Shown in pieces: positions 33,890 through 42,381 of a DNA stretch of 64,000 bases. Each line of letters starts with the position of its first letter. Position 1 is the stretch's first letter. The notes beneath the pieces are model-generated. The model did no database searches, was not told the DNA's origin, and was given only the letters and a program-made list of their open reading frames with translations. Source of the stretch: Mycolicibacterium mucogenicum DSM 44124. GTDB lineage: Bacteria; Actinomycetota; Actinomycetes; Mycobacteriales; Mycobacteriaceae. Both the position numbers and the translations under genes were made by a program. Where the stretch lies: positions 558,001 through 622,000 of the forward strand of contig NZ_CP062008.1 of the NCBI RefSeq assembly GCF_005670685.2, in the 5' to 3' direction.

Positions 33890-35161
33890 ATGGCTGGGAA
33901 ACATCGCGAACGCAAAGCGGCACGGCGCTGGTCACGTGGTGCGAGTGCGGTGACCCTGACCGCGGCCGGCCTCGCAACGGTGTGCACCACCGGCAGCACC
34001 CGCGTCCCGGTGATCGGTGCGCCGGTGGCGCTGGCGGCATTGATCACGCCGGCGAACTCGACGGCGCAGATCTTCGCGGGCTCGGAGTACTACAACCGGG
34101 ACTGGAGCCAGTACGGCCAGCCGCAGGTGATTCCGTTCCTCGCGGGGCCGCAGGGGATCGCCAATGCCGTCTCGGCCAACGCCGACGACCCGCGGGGCAT
34201 CGTCGTGCTGTCGTCGGGCTGGGGCGCTGGGCAGACGGGGACGGCGCTGGGCATCCTCCAAGACCGGAACGACCCCGCGCTGGACAACGTGAAACTCGTA
34301 GTGCTCGACAACAACTCCAACCGCGCGGGTGGCGGGTTCTGGACCACGTACTGGTTCGGCGCGCCCTTCCTGTTGACGTCAGCCGCACCGACACCGAACA
34401 ACACCACGGTTCCGGTGGTCGACGTGGCCTACGAATACAACGTCAACTCCGATGCGCCGACCTACCCGATCAACGTGCTGGCCGACGCCAACACGATGGC
34501 CGCGTACCTGGCGGACTACGGGGCGGAGGCCAAGGCGCCTGTGCCCGACGTCGCGCTCCAGCCCGTCGCTCCCGGCGCGCAGCACTACCACTACATCGTG
34601 GCACCAGACGGCACCATCGTTGATACCGTGCCGGTTTCGGGCAACATCACCTATGTGACGTTCACGTCGTCCGGTCTTCCGTTGCTGCGTCCGCTGCGAA
34701 TCATCCCGGGCGGCAACATCATTGCCGATCCCATCGAGCCGACTCTGAAGGTGTTGGTCGATGCGGGCTACAAGGACAATTCGCCGATACCGCAGGATCC
34801 GGGGCAGACCCGGCCGGTGGGTCTGGTGCCGTCACCGACGGAGACTGCGACAGCTCTCGGTCGTCTGCCCGGCGCAGTCCAAGAGGGGGCGCAGACCCTC
34901 GCGGCCGACGCTCCCGCACCGCTGGCTGCGACTCCATCCGGTCCAAAGCCGTTGGCCGCCAATACCGATACCCCGCCGGCCAAGAACCTCGTCGACATGA
35001 CGGCGGGCAACAAGGTGGTGCCGGGCACGGGGCCATCCAAGTTGCCCACCCCGGGTGGCTTCGCCAAACAGGCCACCGAGGCCGTCACATCAACGGTCAG
35101 CGGCCTGGTCAGCGGGCTGACGGGCGGCCTCGTGAAACCCAAGGCGCCCAGCAGCCCGTAG
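33890..35161 (+). CDS. secreted PE-PPE domain (PF08237-type) protein
   Basis: 423 aa. Basic N terminus and hydrophobic segment (SAVTLTAAGLATVCTTG) act as an export signal. The PE-PPE alpha/beta-hydrolase-like domain follows: NRDWSQYGQPQVIPFLAGPQGIANAVSANADDPRGIVVLSSGWGAGQTGTALGIL ... KLVVLDNNSNRAGGGFWTTYW, with DVAYEYNVNSDAPTYPINVLADANTMAAYLADYG. The usual GxSxG serine is replaced by a GWGAGQ turn, so hydrolase activity is doubtful. The C-terminal third is Pro/Ala-rich and ends in a Val/Thr/Gly helix. No PE or PPE secretion domain is present. Confidence 0.8.
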   Translation: MAGKHRERKAARRWSRGASAVTLTAAGLATVCTTGSTRVPVIGAPVALAALITPANSTAQIFAGSEYYNRDWSQYGQPQVIPFLAGPQGIANAVSANADDPRGIVVLSSGWGAGQTGTALGILQDRNDPALDNVKLVVLDNNSNRAGGGFWTTYWFGAPFLLTSAAPTPNNTTVPVVDVAYEYNVNSDAPTYPINVLADANTMAAYLADYGAEAKAPVPDVALQPVAPGAQHYHYIVAPDGTIVDTVPVSGNITYVTFTSSGLPLLRPLRIIPGGNIIADPIEPTLKVLVDAGYKDNSPIPQDPGQTRPVGLVPSPTETATALGRLPGAVQEGAQTLAADAPAPLAATPSGPKPLAANTDTPPAKNLVDMTAGNKVVPGTGPSKLPTPGGFAKQATEAVTSTVSGLVSGLTGGLVKPKAPSSP

Positions 35162-35163
35162 CC

Positions 35164-36819
35164 TCAGTCCGGGCGGGCCGCCAGATCCCGCTTGAGCACC
35201 TTGCCGGTGGGATTGCGCGGCAACTCGTCGAGGAACACGACCTCGCGCGGCACCTTGTAGCGGGCCAGGTTGTCCTTGACGAACTGCTTGACCTCCGCCT
35301 CCGACACCTCGGTCCCCTCGACGGTGACCACGAAGGCGCGCAGGCGTTTTCCGAATTCATCGTCGTCGACCCCGACGGCGGAGGCCTCCACGATGGCGGG
35401 GTGGGTGACCAGCAGTTCCTCGATCTCGACGGGGAACACGTTCTCACCGCCGGAGACGATCATGTCGTCGTCGCGGCCGTCGATGTAGAGGCGGCCCTTG
35501 TCGTCGAAGTGCCCGACGTCGCCGCTTGCCATCAAGCCGTCGATGAACTCCTTGGTGCCGCCACCGGTGTAGCCCTCGAATTGCGTTGCCGCCCCGACGA
35601 ATATCCGGCCTGTTCCGGGGGACGGCACCTCACGGCCGTTGTCGTCGAAAATCTTGATCCGACAGCCGAGCATCGGCTTGCCGACGGAGGTCGGAGCCTC
35701 GCGGATGTCGGCGGGTGTCGCCATGGTCGCGAGCGCCACTTCCGTTGAGCCGTAGAGGTTGTAGACCACGTCACCGAGCAGGTCCTGAGCGGCGGTCGCG
35801 ACAGCGGCGGGCAACTGGGAGCCGGCGCAGAAGATGGCGCGCAGGCTCGTGGTGTCGTAGCTGCGGACGGTGTCGTCGCCGAGGCCCAGCACCCGCTGCA
35901 GCATGATCGGCACGACGCACACCGTGGTCGCCTTGTGCCGCTCGATGTCCGCCAGCAGCTGTTCGGCCTCGAACTTGCGGCGCAGCACCAATTTTGAACC
36001 CAGCGCGATCGTCATGATGGCGATCAGCAGGCCGGTGCCGTGGAACAGGGGCGGCCCGATGATCGTGGCTTCACGAGCACGCATCGGCAGCCGCGCCAAC
36101 AGGCCGCCCGGGAGGATGAAGCTGCGCGGCTCGGCGCGCGGTGCGCCCTTGGGCGTGCCCGTCGTGCCGCTCGTCAGCAGGATGATCCGGCCCTGCTTGG
36201 CCGGGGCCGGCGGCGCCTTCGGCGACGCGTCGGCTGCGAGGGTGTCGAGATCATCGCTGGCGCTGTCGATATCGGTGACGTACGTGCCGTGCCTGGCCTC
36301 GATATCGGCGACCAGATCGGTGAACTCGACGTCATGCACCAGTAGGTCGACGCCTTCGCGGTTCGCGACCTCTGCTGCCTGACGGGCCGAGAACGCCGTG
36401 TTGAGCCACACCGCGTTGACCCCGGCGCGGGACGCGGCGAAGGCCACGATCAGGGGTCCGCGGTGGTTGCGACAGAGGATGCCGACGGTGGCGCCGGGGG
36501 CCAGGCGAGCGCGGAATGCGTTGGCAATCCGGTCAACCGCCTCGTCGAATTCGGCGTATGTCAGTTCGCCGCGTTCGTCGGCGATCGCCGGGTACGCGCC
36601 GTGCCGGATCGCCGCGATGCGCGGTGCGGCCCCGAACGGCCCGTAGGTGTTGAGTGCCACCAGGACCTGCACCAACCGGTGCGGCAGGTCGACGCCGATG
36701 GCGCCGGCCCGCACCAATGCCACGAGGGCGCGGGTTTCGAGACCGGCCCGCCGAGCTGGCTCGGCAAGCAGTGAGTTCAGGTCCATCTTTTTCTTCCCGT
36801 CGCTTCGCTCGCCCATCAT
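35164..36819 (-). CDS. fatty-acyl-CoA/AMP ligase (FadD12-like)
   Basis: 551-aa adenylate-forming enzyme. A3 motif ILLTSGTTGTPKGAPR, A5 YNLYGSTEVALATMATPADI, A7 MASGDVGHFDDKGRLYIDGRDDDMIVSGGENVFPVEIEELL and the C-terminal Lys in NPTGKVLKRDL are intact. GAGGA precedes ATG 36819. An N-terminal extension with basic and hydrophobic residues suggests membrane association. Third gene of an SDR-SDR-fadD operon controlled by the MerR regulator; activates a fatty or other carboxylic acid to its CoA ester. Confidence 0.85.
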   Translation of the reverse strand: MMGERSDGKKKMDLNSLLAEPARRAGLETRALVALVRAGAIGVDLPHRLVQVLVALNTYGPFGAAPRIAAIRHGAYPAIADERGELTYAEFDEAVDRIANAFRARLAPGATVGILCRNHRGPLIVAFAASRAGVNAVWLNTAFSARQAAEVANREGVDLLVHDVEFTDLVADIEARHGTYVTDIDSASDDLDTLAADASPKAPPAPAKQGRIILLTSGTTGTPKGAPRAEPRSFILPGGLLARLPMRAREATIIGPPLFHGTGLLIAIMTIALGSKLVLRRKFEAEQLLADIERHKATTVCVVPIMLQRVLGLGDDTVRSYDTTSLRAIFCAGSQLPAAVATAAQDLLGDVVYNLYGSTEVALATMATPADIREAPTSVGKPMLGCRIKIFDDNGREVPSPGTGRIFVGAATQFEGYTGGGTKEFIDGLMASGDVGHFDDKGRLYIDGRDDDMIVSGGENVFPVEIEELLVTHPAIVEASAVGVDDDEFGKRLRAFVVTVEGTEVSEAEVKQFVKDNLARYKVPREVVFLDELPRNPTGKVLKRDLAARPD

Positions 36820-36837
36820 GACAGTCCTCTTTTATTT

Positions 36838-37827
36838 CTATTCAGCCGCAACGGGTTCGGTCGACTCTGCCGGTGCTGCCTGTGCAGCGGCGGACTCGCC
36901 GAACATCGAGTAGACCTTGTTCCGCACCAGGTCGAACGGCCGCGGGCTGAGCGCATCGGTGAGCGCGGTGAGCTGTCCGGACGGCGGGCTCAGGCGGCGC
37001 GGCCGGTGCATGATCGCGTCACACAGCGTGGCGGCGGCCTGCTCGGGCGTCAGGGTGGGGAAGCGGTCGTACATCTTGGTGGGGGCGATCATCGCGGTCC
37101 GCACCAACGGCATGTGCACCGTGGTGAACGTGATGTTCTCCGACACCGTCTCACCTTGCAACGTGTCGCACAGTCCGTCCAGTGCCGACTTGCTGGCGAT
37201 GTAGGCGCCGAAGCGCGGCAGCTTGGTCTGCACACCGATCGAGGACACGTTGATGATGTGCCCGAAGCCGCGCTCGCGCATGCCCGGCGTGAACTTCAGG
37301 ATCAGCTGGACCGGCGCGAAGTAGTTCAGCTGCATCGTCCGCTGGTAGTCGTGCATCCGGTCGTGCGACAGCTCCAGCGAGCGGCGGATGGACCGGCCGG
37401 CGTTGTTGATGAGGATGTCGACACGACCCAGGTCGGCCAGCACTTGGTCGGCCATGGCGCCGATGGCGTCGAGGTCGCTCAGGTCGCACGGGTACACGTG
37501 CGCGGTGCCGCCGTCGGCGCGGATGTCGTCGGCGACGCGCTCCAGGTTCTCCCGCGTGCGGGCCACCAGCACGACCTCGCCGCCGGCGGCACCGATGCGG
37601 CGCGCGGTGGTCTCACCGATGCCCGCCGAGGCGCCGGTGATCACGACGATCTTTCCCGCGACGGCGTCTTCGAGGGTGTAGCCGGTGAGGGCGTCGACCA
37701 CGGTCTGCAGGTAGATCGGGCGGGTCTTGATCGGCGTGTTCATGACGCTCGCGAAGACGGCGAGCGGCTTGGCGCTGACGGCGGCGACGGGCTTGGTCGC
37801 CAGGGCGGTGATGTCGGAGAGGTTCAT
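36838..37827 (-). CDS. short-chain dehydrogenase/reductase with N-terminal extension
   Basis: 329 aa. Rossmann VVITGASAGIGETTARRIGAAGGEVVLVARTRENLE, NNAG motif DILINNAGRSIRRSLELS and the catalytic triad in INVSSIGVQTKLPRFGAYIASKSALDG (Ser, Tyr, Lys). About 60 N-terminal residues before the fold resemble a membrane-associated extension as in acyl-CoA-reductase-like SDRs. ATG 37827; 33 bp after the upstream SDR and 18 bp before fadD. Likely reduces a beta-keto-acyl or fatty acyl derivative. Confidence 0.85.
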   Translation of the reverse strand: MNLSDITALATKPVAAVSAKPLAVFASVMNTPIKTRPIYLQTVVDALTGYTLEDAVAGKIVVITGASAGIGETTARRIGAAGGEVVLVARTRENLERVADDIRADGGTAHVYPCDLSDLDAIGAMADQVLADLGRVDILINNAGRSIRRSLELSHDRMHDYQRTMQLNYFAPVQLILKFTPGMRERGFGHIINVSSIGVQTKLPRFGAYIASKSALDGLCDTLQGETVSENITFTTVHMPLVRTAMIAPTKMYDRFPTLTPEQAAATLCDAIMHRPRRLSPPSGQLTALTDALSPRPFDLVRNKVYSMFGESAAAQAAPAESTEPVAAE

Positions 37828-37859
37828 GGCAGGGGTCCGTTCTTGAGTGGGGTCGGTTT

Positions 37860-38651
37860 TCAGCCGAGGGCCCGGCGGGCCAGGCGCAGGGCGGGCAGCA
37901 GCAGGGCGTGGGGAGTGATCGAGCCCGTGATGGCCATGAGCTTCACGACGGCGCCGGGCACGATCTGGCGGGCGCCGCCCTGCATGCCGTCGACGGCCTG
38001 GGTCGCGACATCGACAGGGGAGACCTGAGCCGGTCGCAGGCTGAACTCGTGCGCCGAGGCGACCTCGGCCCATTCGGTGGGGACCGGTCCGGGACACAGC
38101 GAGGTGCAGGAAACGCCCGTGCCGCGCAGTTCTTCGTGCACGGCCTCGGAGAACGAGTTCACGAACGCCTTGGACGCGCCGTAGGTCGCCATCGACGGCA
38201 TGGGCTGAAATGCGACGACGGAGGCGACGTTGAGGACGGCGCCGGCGCCGCGCTCCACCATGCCGGGCAGGACGGCGTGGGTGAGTTCTTGCAGCGCAAC
38301 AACATTGACCTCGACCTGCTCGCGCTCACGGTCCATCGGCAGCGTGTGGAAGGCGCCGCTGGTGCCGAAACCCGCGGAGTTGCAGAGGCCGGCCACGGGC
38401 CGCGTGCGCAGTTCCTCGACCAGTGTCTGGCGCTGCGCGGCGTCGGCCAGGTCGCACGGCCGCACCGTCACGCCGACGCCGTGGTCGGCGCGCAGCTCGT
38501 CGGCCAGGGCGTCGAGCCGGTCCTGGCGACGGGCGACGAGGAGGAGGTCGTAGCCGCGGGCGGCGAGCACGCGGGCCAGTTCGGTTCCGATTCCGGAGGA
38601 GGCACCAGTGATGACGACCTCGGTGGTGCCATCGGGCTTCGGCAGGGTCAT
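37860..38651 (-). CDS. short-chain dehydrogenase/reductase
   Basis: 263 aa. VVITGASSGIGTELARVLAARGYDLLLVARRQDRLDAL, then LCNSAGFGTSG and the triad in NVASVVAFQPMPSMATYGASKAF. It resembles DltE/YdfG-like SDRs. First gene of the operon; its start lies 27 bp from the MerR operator, so it is the direct target of repression or activation. Substrate unknown. Confidence 0.85.
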   Translation of the reverse strand: MTLPKPDGTTEVVITGASSGIGTELARVLAARGYDLLLVARRQDRLDALADELRADHGVGVTVRPCDLADAAQRQTLVEELRTRPVAGLCNSAGFGTSGAFHTLPMDREREQVEVNVVALQELTHAVLPGMVERGAGAVLNVASVVAFQPMPSMATYGASKAFVNSFSEAVHEELRGTGVSCTSLCPGPVPTEWAEVASAHEFSLRPAQVSPVDVATQAVDGMQGGARQIVPGAVVKLMAITGSITPHALLLPALRLARRALG

Positions 38652-38678
38652 GTGGCTCTCATTTCCTAGTGACGTGTG

Positions 38679-38703
38679 ACTGTGCCAGTAACACTGGCAC
38701 AGT
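38679..38703. promoter_or_regulatory. MerR operator, 11-bp arms with 3-bp centre
   Basis: Perfect dyad: ACTGTGCCAGT, AAC, then ACTGGCACAGT. Lies between the SDR start (38651) and the MerR start (38732). TATACT at 38717-38722 is a plausible -10 for merR. Perfect symmetry over 25 bp is unusual. Confidence 0.8.
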
Positions 38704-38731
38704 GTGAATGTTGGTGTCTATACTTCGTGGA

Positions 38732-39454
38732 ATGACAGATGTCACAGTCGAGGAATTCACCATCGACGAACTGGCCGCACGCACCGGCACGACGGTGCGA
38801 ACCATTCGCTTCTACAACGAGAGCGGCCTGCTGCCGCCGGCCGAGCGGCGCGGCCGTCTCGCGTATTACGGTGCGCCGCACCGTATTCGGCTCGAGTTGG
38901 TGCAGCAGCTGCAGCAGCACGGCTACACGCTGGCCGCGATCACCAAGGTGCTGGCGCGGCTGCCGGATGGCGCGACGGCCCACGACCTCGCGGTGCGTGC
39001 GGCACTTCTCACACCGTGGAGCCCGGCCGACGACGAGACCGTCGACCTACGTGAACTCGAACAGCGCGCCGGCCTGGCGTTGGATGACCGGGCCCTCGAC
39101 ACGCTCGAAGCCTTGGGGGCGATCCGACGGTTGGATGACGGCCGTTTCAGCGTCCGGCAGTCGGTGCTGGGTGCGGCCATGAACCTGCGCGACACCAGCG
39201 TGCCGGCCGACGACATCCGGCGCCTGGCCGGCGTCGTCGACAAGCACATCGATGCCCTCGCCAATGAGGTGACGGACGTCGTCTTCAGCCGGATTCGCGA
39301 GGCCGAGGACCCCAACGTCTACCTCGGGCGGATCGCCAAGGTGGTGCCGAACCTGCGGCCACTGGCGGCGCAGATGATGGCCGACCGCTTCACCGCCGCG
39401 ATCAGTCAGGCCGTGCAGGAACGCGTGGCGGAACTGGAGATCCCGGCGAAGTAG
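38732..39454 (+). CDS. MerR-family transcriptional regulator
   Basis: 240 aa. MerR HTH FTIDELAARTGTTVRTIRFYNESGLLPPAERRGRLAYYGAPHRIRLELVQQLQQHGYTLAAITKVLARL, then a long C-terminal domain (about 150 residues, no metal-binding Cys pair) typical of effector- or lipid-sensing members. ATG 38732. Divergent from the SDR-SDR-fadD operon and separated from it by the symmetric operator. Probably controls that operon and itself. Confidence 0.88.
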   Translation: MTDVTVEEFTIDELAARTGTTVRTIRFYNESGLLPPAERRGRLAYYGAPHRIRLELVQQLQQHGYTLAAITKVLARLPDGATAHDLAVRAALLTPWSPADDETVDLRELEQRAGLALDDRALDTLEALGAIRRLDDGRFSVRQSVLGAAMNLRDTSVPADDIRRLAGVVDKHIDALANEVTDVVFSRIREAEDPNVYLGRIAKVVPNLRPLAAQMMADRFTAAISQAVQERVAELEIPAK

Positions 39455-39457
39455 GTG

Positions 39458-39916
39458 TTACTTCCGCCGGAGCTGGCAGGTCGCCTTGGTGGTGGCCACC
39501 ACCGTGCCATCGGCGTCGGTGACGACGGCTTCGACGACGTACTCCGACTTGCCGTTCTGCGCGGCTTCGGCCTCGATCCGCGCGATGTCGTCACGGCCCA
39601 TCTCGGCTTGCGCACGCACATCGGATTTGGCCGGTGCTTTGTACTGGATCGACATGTCCTTGACCAGCGGGAAGAACTGGCTCTGGTCGAACGCGGTGAT
39701 CGCGAGAATCCCACCGAGTACCTCGGCGACGGTGAACAACACCCCGGCGTACATCACGCCAAAGTGGTTGCCGTTCCCCGCGATTGGCGCCGTCGTCGCG
39801 GCGAAGCCCGGGCGGACCTCGACGACTCGGACGCCCAGGCCGTGGGCGGAGGGGATGGTGGTCGCGAACATCGAGTTCATGAACTCGAGCTGGGCGGCGT
39901 CGTTGCTGCTCGTCAC
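39458..39916 (-). CDS. hotdog-fold DUF4442-type thioesterase
   Basis: 152 aa from GTG 39916. Hotdog pattern GLGVRVVEVRPGFAATTAPIAGNGNHFGVMYAGVLFTVAEVLGGILAITAF, with the Asn/His/Tyr stretch (NGNHFGVMYAG) and C-terminal strand KSEYVVEAVVTDADGTVVATTKATCQLRRK. Likely acyl-CoA thioesterase. Convergent with merR (3 bp apart) and the last host gene before the prophage attachment site, 52 bp away. The longer open frame crosses the tRNA fragment and is not used. Confidence 0.8.
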   Translation of the reverse strand: MTSSNDAAQLEFMNSMFATTIPSAHGLGVRVVEVRPGFAATTAPIAGNGNHFGVMYAGVLFTVAEVLGGILAITAFDQSQFFPLVKDMSIQYKAPAKSDVRAQAEMGRDDIARIEAEAAQNGKSEYVVEAVVTDADGTVVATTKATCQLRRK

Positions 39917-39967
39917 GTCGCCAACACTATCCAGTGTGGCGAACGGTGCCGCTGATTTTGTGGGTTG

Positions 39968-40012
39968 TGGTGCCCCCACCAGGGCTCGAACCTGGGACCT
40001 GCGGATTAAAAG
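39968..40012 (-). other. attL: 3' half of tRNA-Lys(TTT)
   Basis: On the leftward strand the sequence runs from the anticodon loop CTTTTAA (40012-40006) through the 3' anticodon stem, variable loop, T-arm (GGTTCGAGCC) and acceptor end to an encoded CCA at 39970-39968. The 5' anticodon strand upstream (GGGAT) does not pair with the 3' strand (TCCGC), so only a fragment is present. This is what an integrase that recombines at the anticodon loop leaves beside its gene. The complete tRNA-Lys should be at attR, off the window. Confidence 0.85.
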
Positions 40013-40141
40013 ATCCCAACTCGGGGCCGAAGTTACGGAAATCCGCAGAAGCAAGGTGGTCGATTTCCCCGGCCGCCCGGCCTTCACGCCGGCCGCTGAA
40101 GCCGCCGAATTCGCCAGCGCCGCATAACGATCGGGTAGGGA

Positions 40142-41110
40142 ATGACTCGCGTTCGGAATGCAAATGTGCTGACGTTGCCAGGCGCTTCCCAGCGGTTTGG
40201 TGGTGGTATCTCAGATGTGGAGATTGCACATCCGTTAATTACTGAGTGGGAGCTTTGGCACGTCGCCGCCCGCAAATCCAGCCGCACCACGAGCGAACGA
40301 ATCCGGGTCATCAACCTGTTCGCGCACGAGGCCGACTGCAACCCCGTCACCGTCCAGCCGGCAACCATCATGCGGTGGCTGCAATCCCACGAGGACGACT
40401 GGTCCGACTCGACCGCCGCGACGTATCACAGCTACCTGCGGGCCTGGTTCAAATGGCTCATCATCGAGGAACACCGCGTCGATGACCCCATGATCAAGCT
40501 CGGCACCCCGAAGTACCCCGAGCGCGTTCCCCGCCCAGTGCCCGACGACGGCCTCGTGAAGCTCCTCACCGCCCGGATGCACCACCGCACCCGCGTGATG
40601 ATCCTGCTGGCCGCCCTGGCGGGTCTACGGGTATCGGAGATCGCGCGCGTCAAGGGTGAGGACCTCGACCTCGAGAAGGGCGTCATCTACATCATGAAAG
40701 GCAAGGGCAAGAAGCGCGCCGCGCTGCCGCTGCACTTCCTGCTCGTCGAAGCCGCCCACACGATGCCGGCCCGCGGCGTCTGGTTCCCCGGGATCCGCAG
40801 CCGCGCCCACACCCACGTCCTCGGCAAGTCCGTCAGCGACATCATCGGCCAGGCGATGCGCCGCGCTGGCACGCCCGGAACGCCGCACTGTCTGCGCCAC
40901 TGGTACGGCACCACGCTGCTCGAAGACGGCGCCGACCTCCGCACAGTACAAGAGCTGCTCCGGCACTCCAGCCTCGCCACGACAGCCATCTACACGAAGG
41001 TGCCTGACCACCGCCGACACGAGGCGATCAACAAGCTGGATCCCTTTCGAGCCGCCCGGCGACCGGTAGAGCCCCCGGACGCTGATCCCGCGATCGGCGA
41101 AGTCGCCTAG
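40142..41110 (+). CDS. int: tyrosine integrase
   Basis: 322 aa. SAM-like core-binding domain (about 30-120), then the catalytic domain with Arg163 (AGLRVSEIA), Lys in the beta-hairpin MKGKGKKRAALP, His249-x-x-Arg252 (HCLRHW), His275 (LLRHSS) and nucleophile Tyr284 (TAIYTKV). Complete and apparently functional. It sits 130 bp from the tRNA-Lys fragment, oriented away from attL. No excisionase is recognisable beside it. Confidence 0.95.
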   Translation: MTRVRNANVLTLPGASQRFGGGISDVEIAHPLITEWELWHVAARKSSRTTSERIRVINLFAHEADCNPVTVQPATIMRWLQSHEDDWSDSTAATYHSYLRAWFKWLIIEEHRVDDPMIKLGTPKYPERVPRPVPDDGLVKLLTARMHHRTRVMILLAALAGLRVSEIARVKGEDLDLEKGVIYIMKGKGKKRAALPLHFLLVEAAHTMPARGVWFPGIRSRAHTHVLGKSVSDIIGQAMRRAGTPGTPHCLRHWYGTTLLEDGADLRTVQELLRHSSLATTAIYTKVPDHRRHEAINKLDPFRAARRPVEPPDADPAIGEVA

Positions 41111-41171
41111 GACGTAACCGTGTTGTTGCTTCGTCAACGCTGGAAGCCCGAGACGGTTACAGTCACGCCTC

Positions 41172-41474
41172 GTGCCGGACGACGTGCATCTAACCCCGTG
41201 GCTGCTGGAGCGGGCCGAATACCTCGTGCGGGAGCTGCACGAGCGGCACGGCCTGGACGTAGCGGTCAGCACCGCGGCCGAGGACATCGTGTGGTGGCGC
41301 GACCAGATCGCCGAGCGCCTGCGCATCCAGAAGAAATCAGCGAACCGCTACGTCACCGACGACGCACTCGGAGCCTTTGCAGACCACATCGCACAGTGCG
41401 TCGAGAATGGGCACAAACCGGCCGCTGAGGTCATCAGCATCGCCGAACGGCGCCGCGGCAAGCGCGCAACCTGA
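41172..41474 (+). CDS. small helical protein of unknown function, prophage
   Basis: 100 aa, GTG start. Predicted mainly helical (LLERAEYLVRELHERHGLDVAVSTAAEDIVWWRDQIAERLRIQKKSANRYVTDDAL), acidic and basic residues interspersed, basic C terminus (ERRRGKRAT). I do not recognise the family. Lies 61 bp after int in the same direction; may be co-expressed with int or in the lysogen. Confidence 0.6.
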   Translation: MPDDVHLTPWLLERAEYLVRELHERHGLDVAVSTAAEDIVWWRDQIAERLRIQKKSANRYVTDDALGAFADHIAQCVENGHKPAAEVISIAERRRGKRAT

Positions 41475-41518
41475 TCAGTCCCTGGTAGTTCCGCTGCCAG
41501 GTTCCTGAGCGTCGTCGT

Positions 41519-41827
41519 ATGCTCCGGACCATGATGCGCGTGGGGGCTGCAGCGATGATGCTGCTGAGCACAATCGGGGTGATCACCGCCGCGCCGGCGT
41601 CCGCCGGCTGCGAAACGAACTTTCTCGGGGCCCAGTACTGCGACGGCCCGCCCCGCCCCGACGGCACGTGGGACCGCTGCGTGAGCGTCGCGGCGACACC
41701 GTTCTACGGCCAGTACGGGCAGATCGCCGGCATCAACCCCGCCTACGGAAAGTGCTGGCCCGTCAACCCCGCTGAGCCGTGGCCGGCCACACCGATCGGC
41801 CAGCCCCAGTACCACATCTACCCGTAG
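41519..41827 (+). CDS. secreted CDGP-domain small protein (prophage cargo)
   Basis: 102 aa (98 if ATG 41531 is used). Signal peptide VGAAAMMLLSTIGVITAAPASA, then a short domain with four cysteines and the motif YCDGPPRPDGTWDRC, as in small secreted mycobacterial proteins of unknown function annotated CDGP. Such proteins are common in host genomes, so this looks like a host-derived cargo gene expressed from the lysogen. It sits with int and a lipoprotein gene opposite to the lytic genes. Confidence 0.75.
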   Translation: MLRTMMRVGAAAMMLLSTIGVITAAPASAGCETNFLGAQYCDGPPRPDGTWDRCVSVAATPFYGQYGQIAGINPAYGKCWPVNPAEPWPATPIGQPQYHIYP

Positions 41828-41843
41828 CTGAAAGCGCACCAAC

Positions 41844-42371
41844 ATGTTTCGACACATCGCCGGGGCGGCCGTTGCCGCCGTCGTACTCGTCGGCTGCTCA
41901 CCGTCCAAGATCGACACATCAGGGCTCGCCGCACCAGCCACGCTCAACAGCGCAGGCGCTCCTTCCTCGTCATACGAGGACACGCAGCGCGCTCAAGCCC
42001 GGCATATGGATCGCGCCCAGTACCACCCGCTGACGCCGCGTGACTTCGCGCTCCTAGTCAAAGACCCCGACTCTCACAAAGGTGACCTGGTGGTCCTGTA
42101 CGGACAGGTCACGCAGTTCGACTCGGCCACCGGGCGGCAGCAGTTCCGCGCAGATACCGGGCCGCTCCCGCCTGAGGAGTCGTCGGGCTACCGCCAGAAC
42201 ACCTACGTCACATCGCCTCTGGAGATTTTCGACAACATCGTCGCGGGAGACACCCTGCGGATGTTCGCCTCGGTTGATGGGGCGTACAGCTACGAGACCA
42301 CCATGGGCGGCCATATGTCGGTGCCCAAGCTGACCGTGTACATGGTGGACCTGCTCACCAAAGGCCAGTGA
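41844..42371 (+). CDS. lipoprotein with OB-like domain (prophage cargo)
   Basis: 175 aa. Signal peptide with lipobox VVLVGC (Cys18). The mature part has a region YHPLTPRDFALLVKDPDSHKGDLVVLYGQVTQFDSATGRQQFRADTG that resembles small OB-fold 'DUF4352/tRNA_anti-like' secreted proteins, but I cannot assign a family. Follows the CDGP gene by 16 bp; likely co-transcribed. Surface lipoproteins in prophages can alter phage entry (superinfection exclusion); this role is inferred only. Confidence 0.7.
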   Translation: MFRHIAGAAVAAVVLVGCSPSKIDTSGLAAPATLNSAGAPSSSYEDTQRAQARHMDRAQYHPLTPRDFALLVKDPDSHKGDLVVLYGQVTQFDSATGRQQFRADTGPLPPEESSGYRQNTYVTSPLEIFDNIVAGDTLRMFASVDGAYSYETTMGGHMSVPKLTVYMVDLLTKGQ

Positions 42372-42381
42372 CCACCGGTCA

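Noticed and set aside
39955..40020. Complete tRNA-Lys gene
   Set aside because: Only the 3' half from the anticodon loop is present; the 5' anticodon strand does not pair and no D-arm or 5' acceptor strand follows.
40013..42381. Immunity repressor or excisionase beside int
   Set aside because: None of the three small genes here shows a repressor or Xis-type domain; these functions are probably right of the window.
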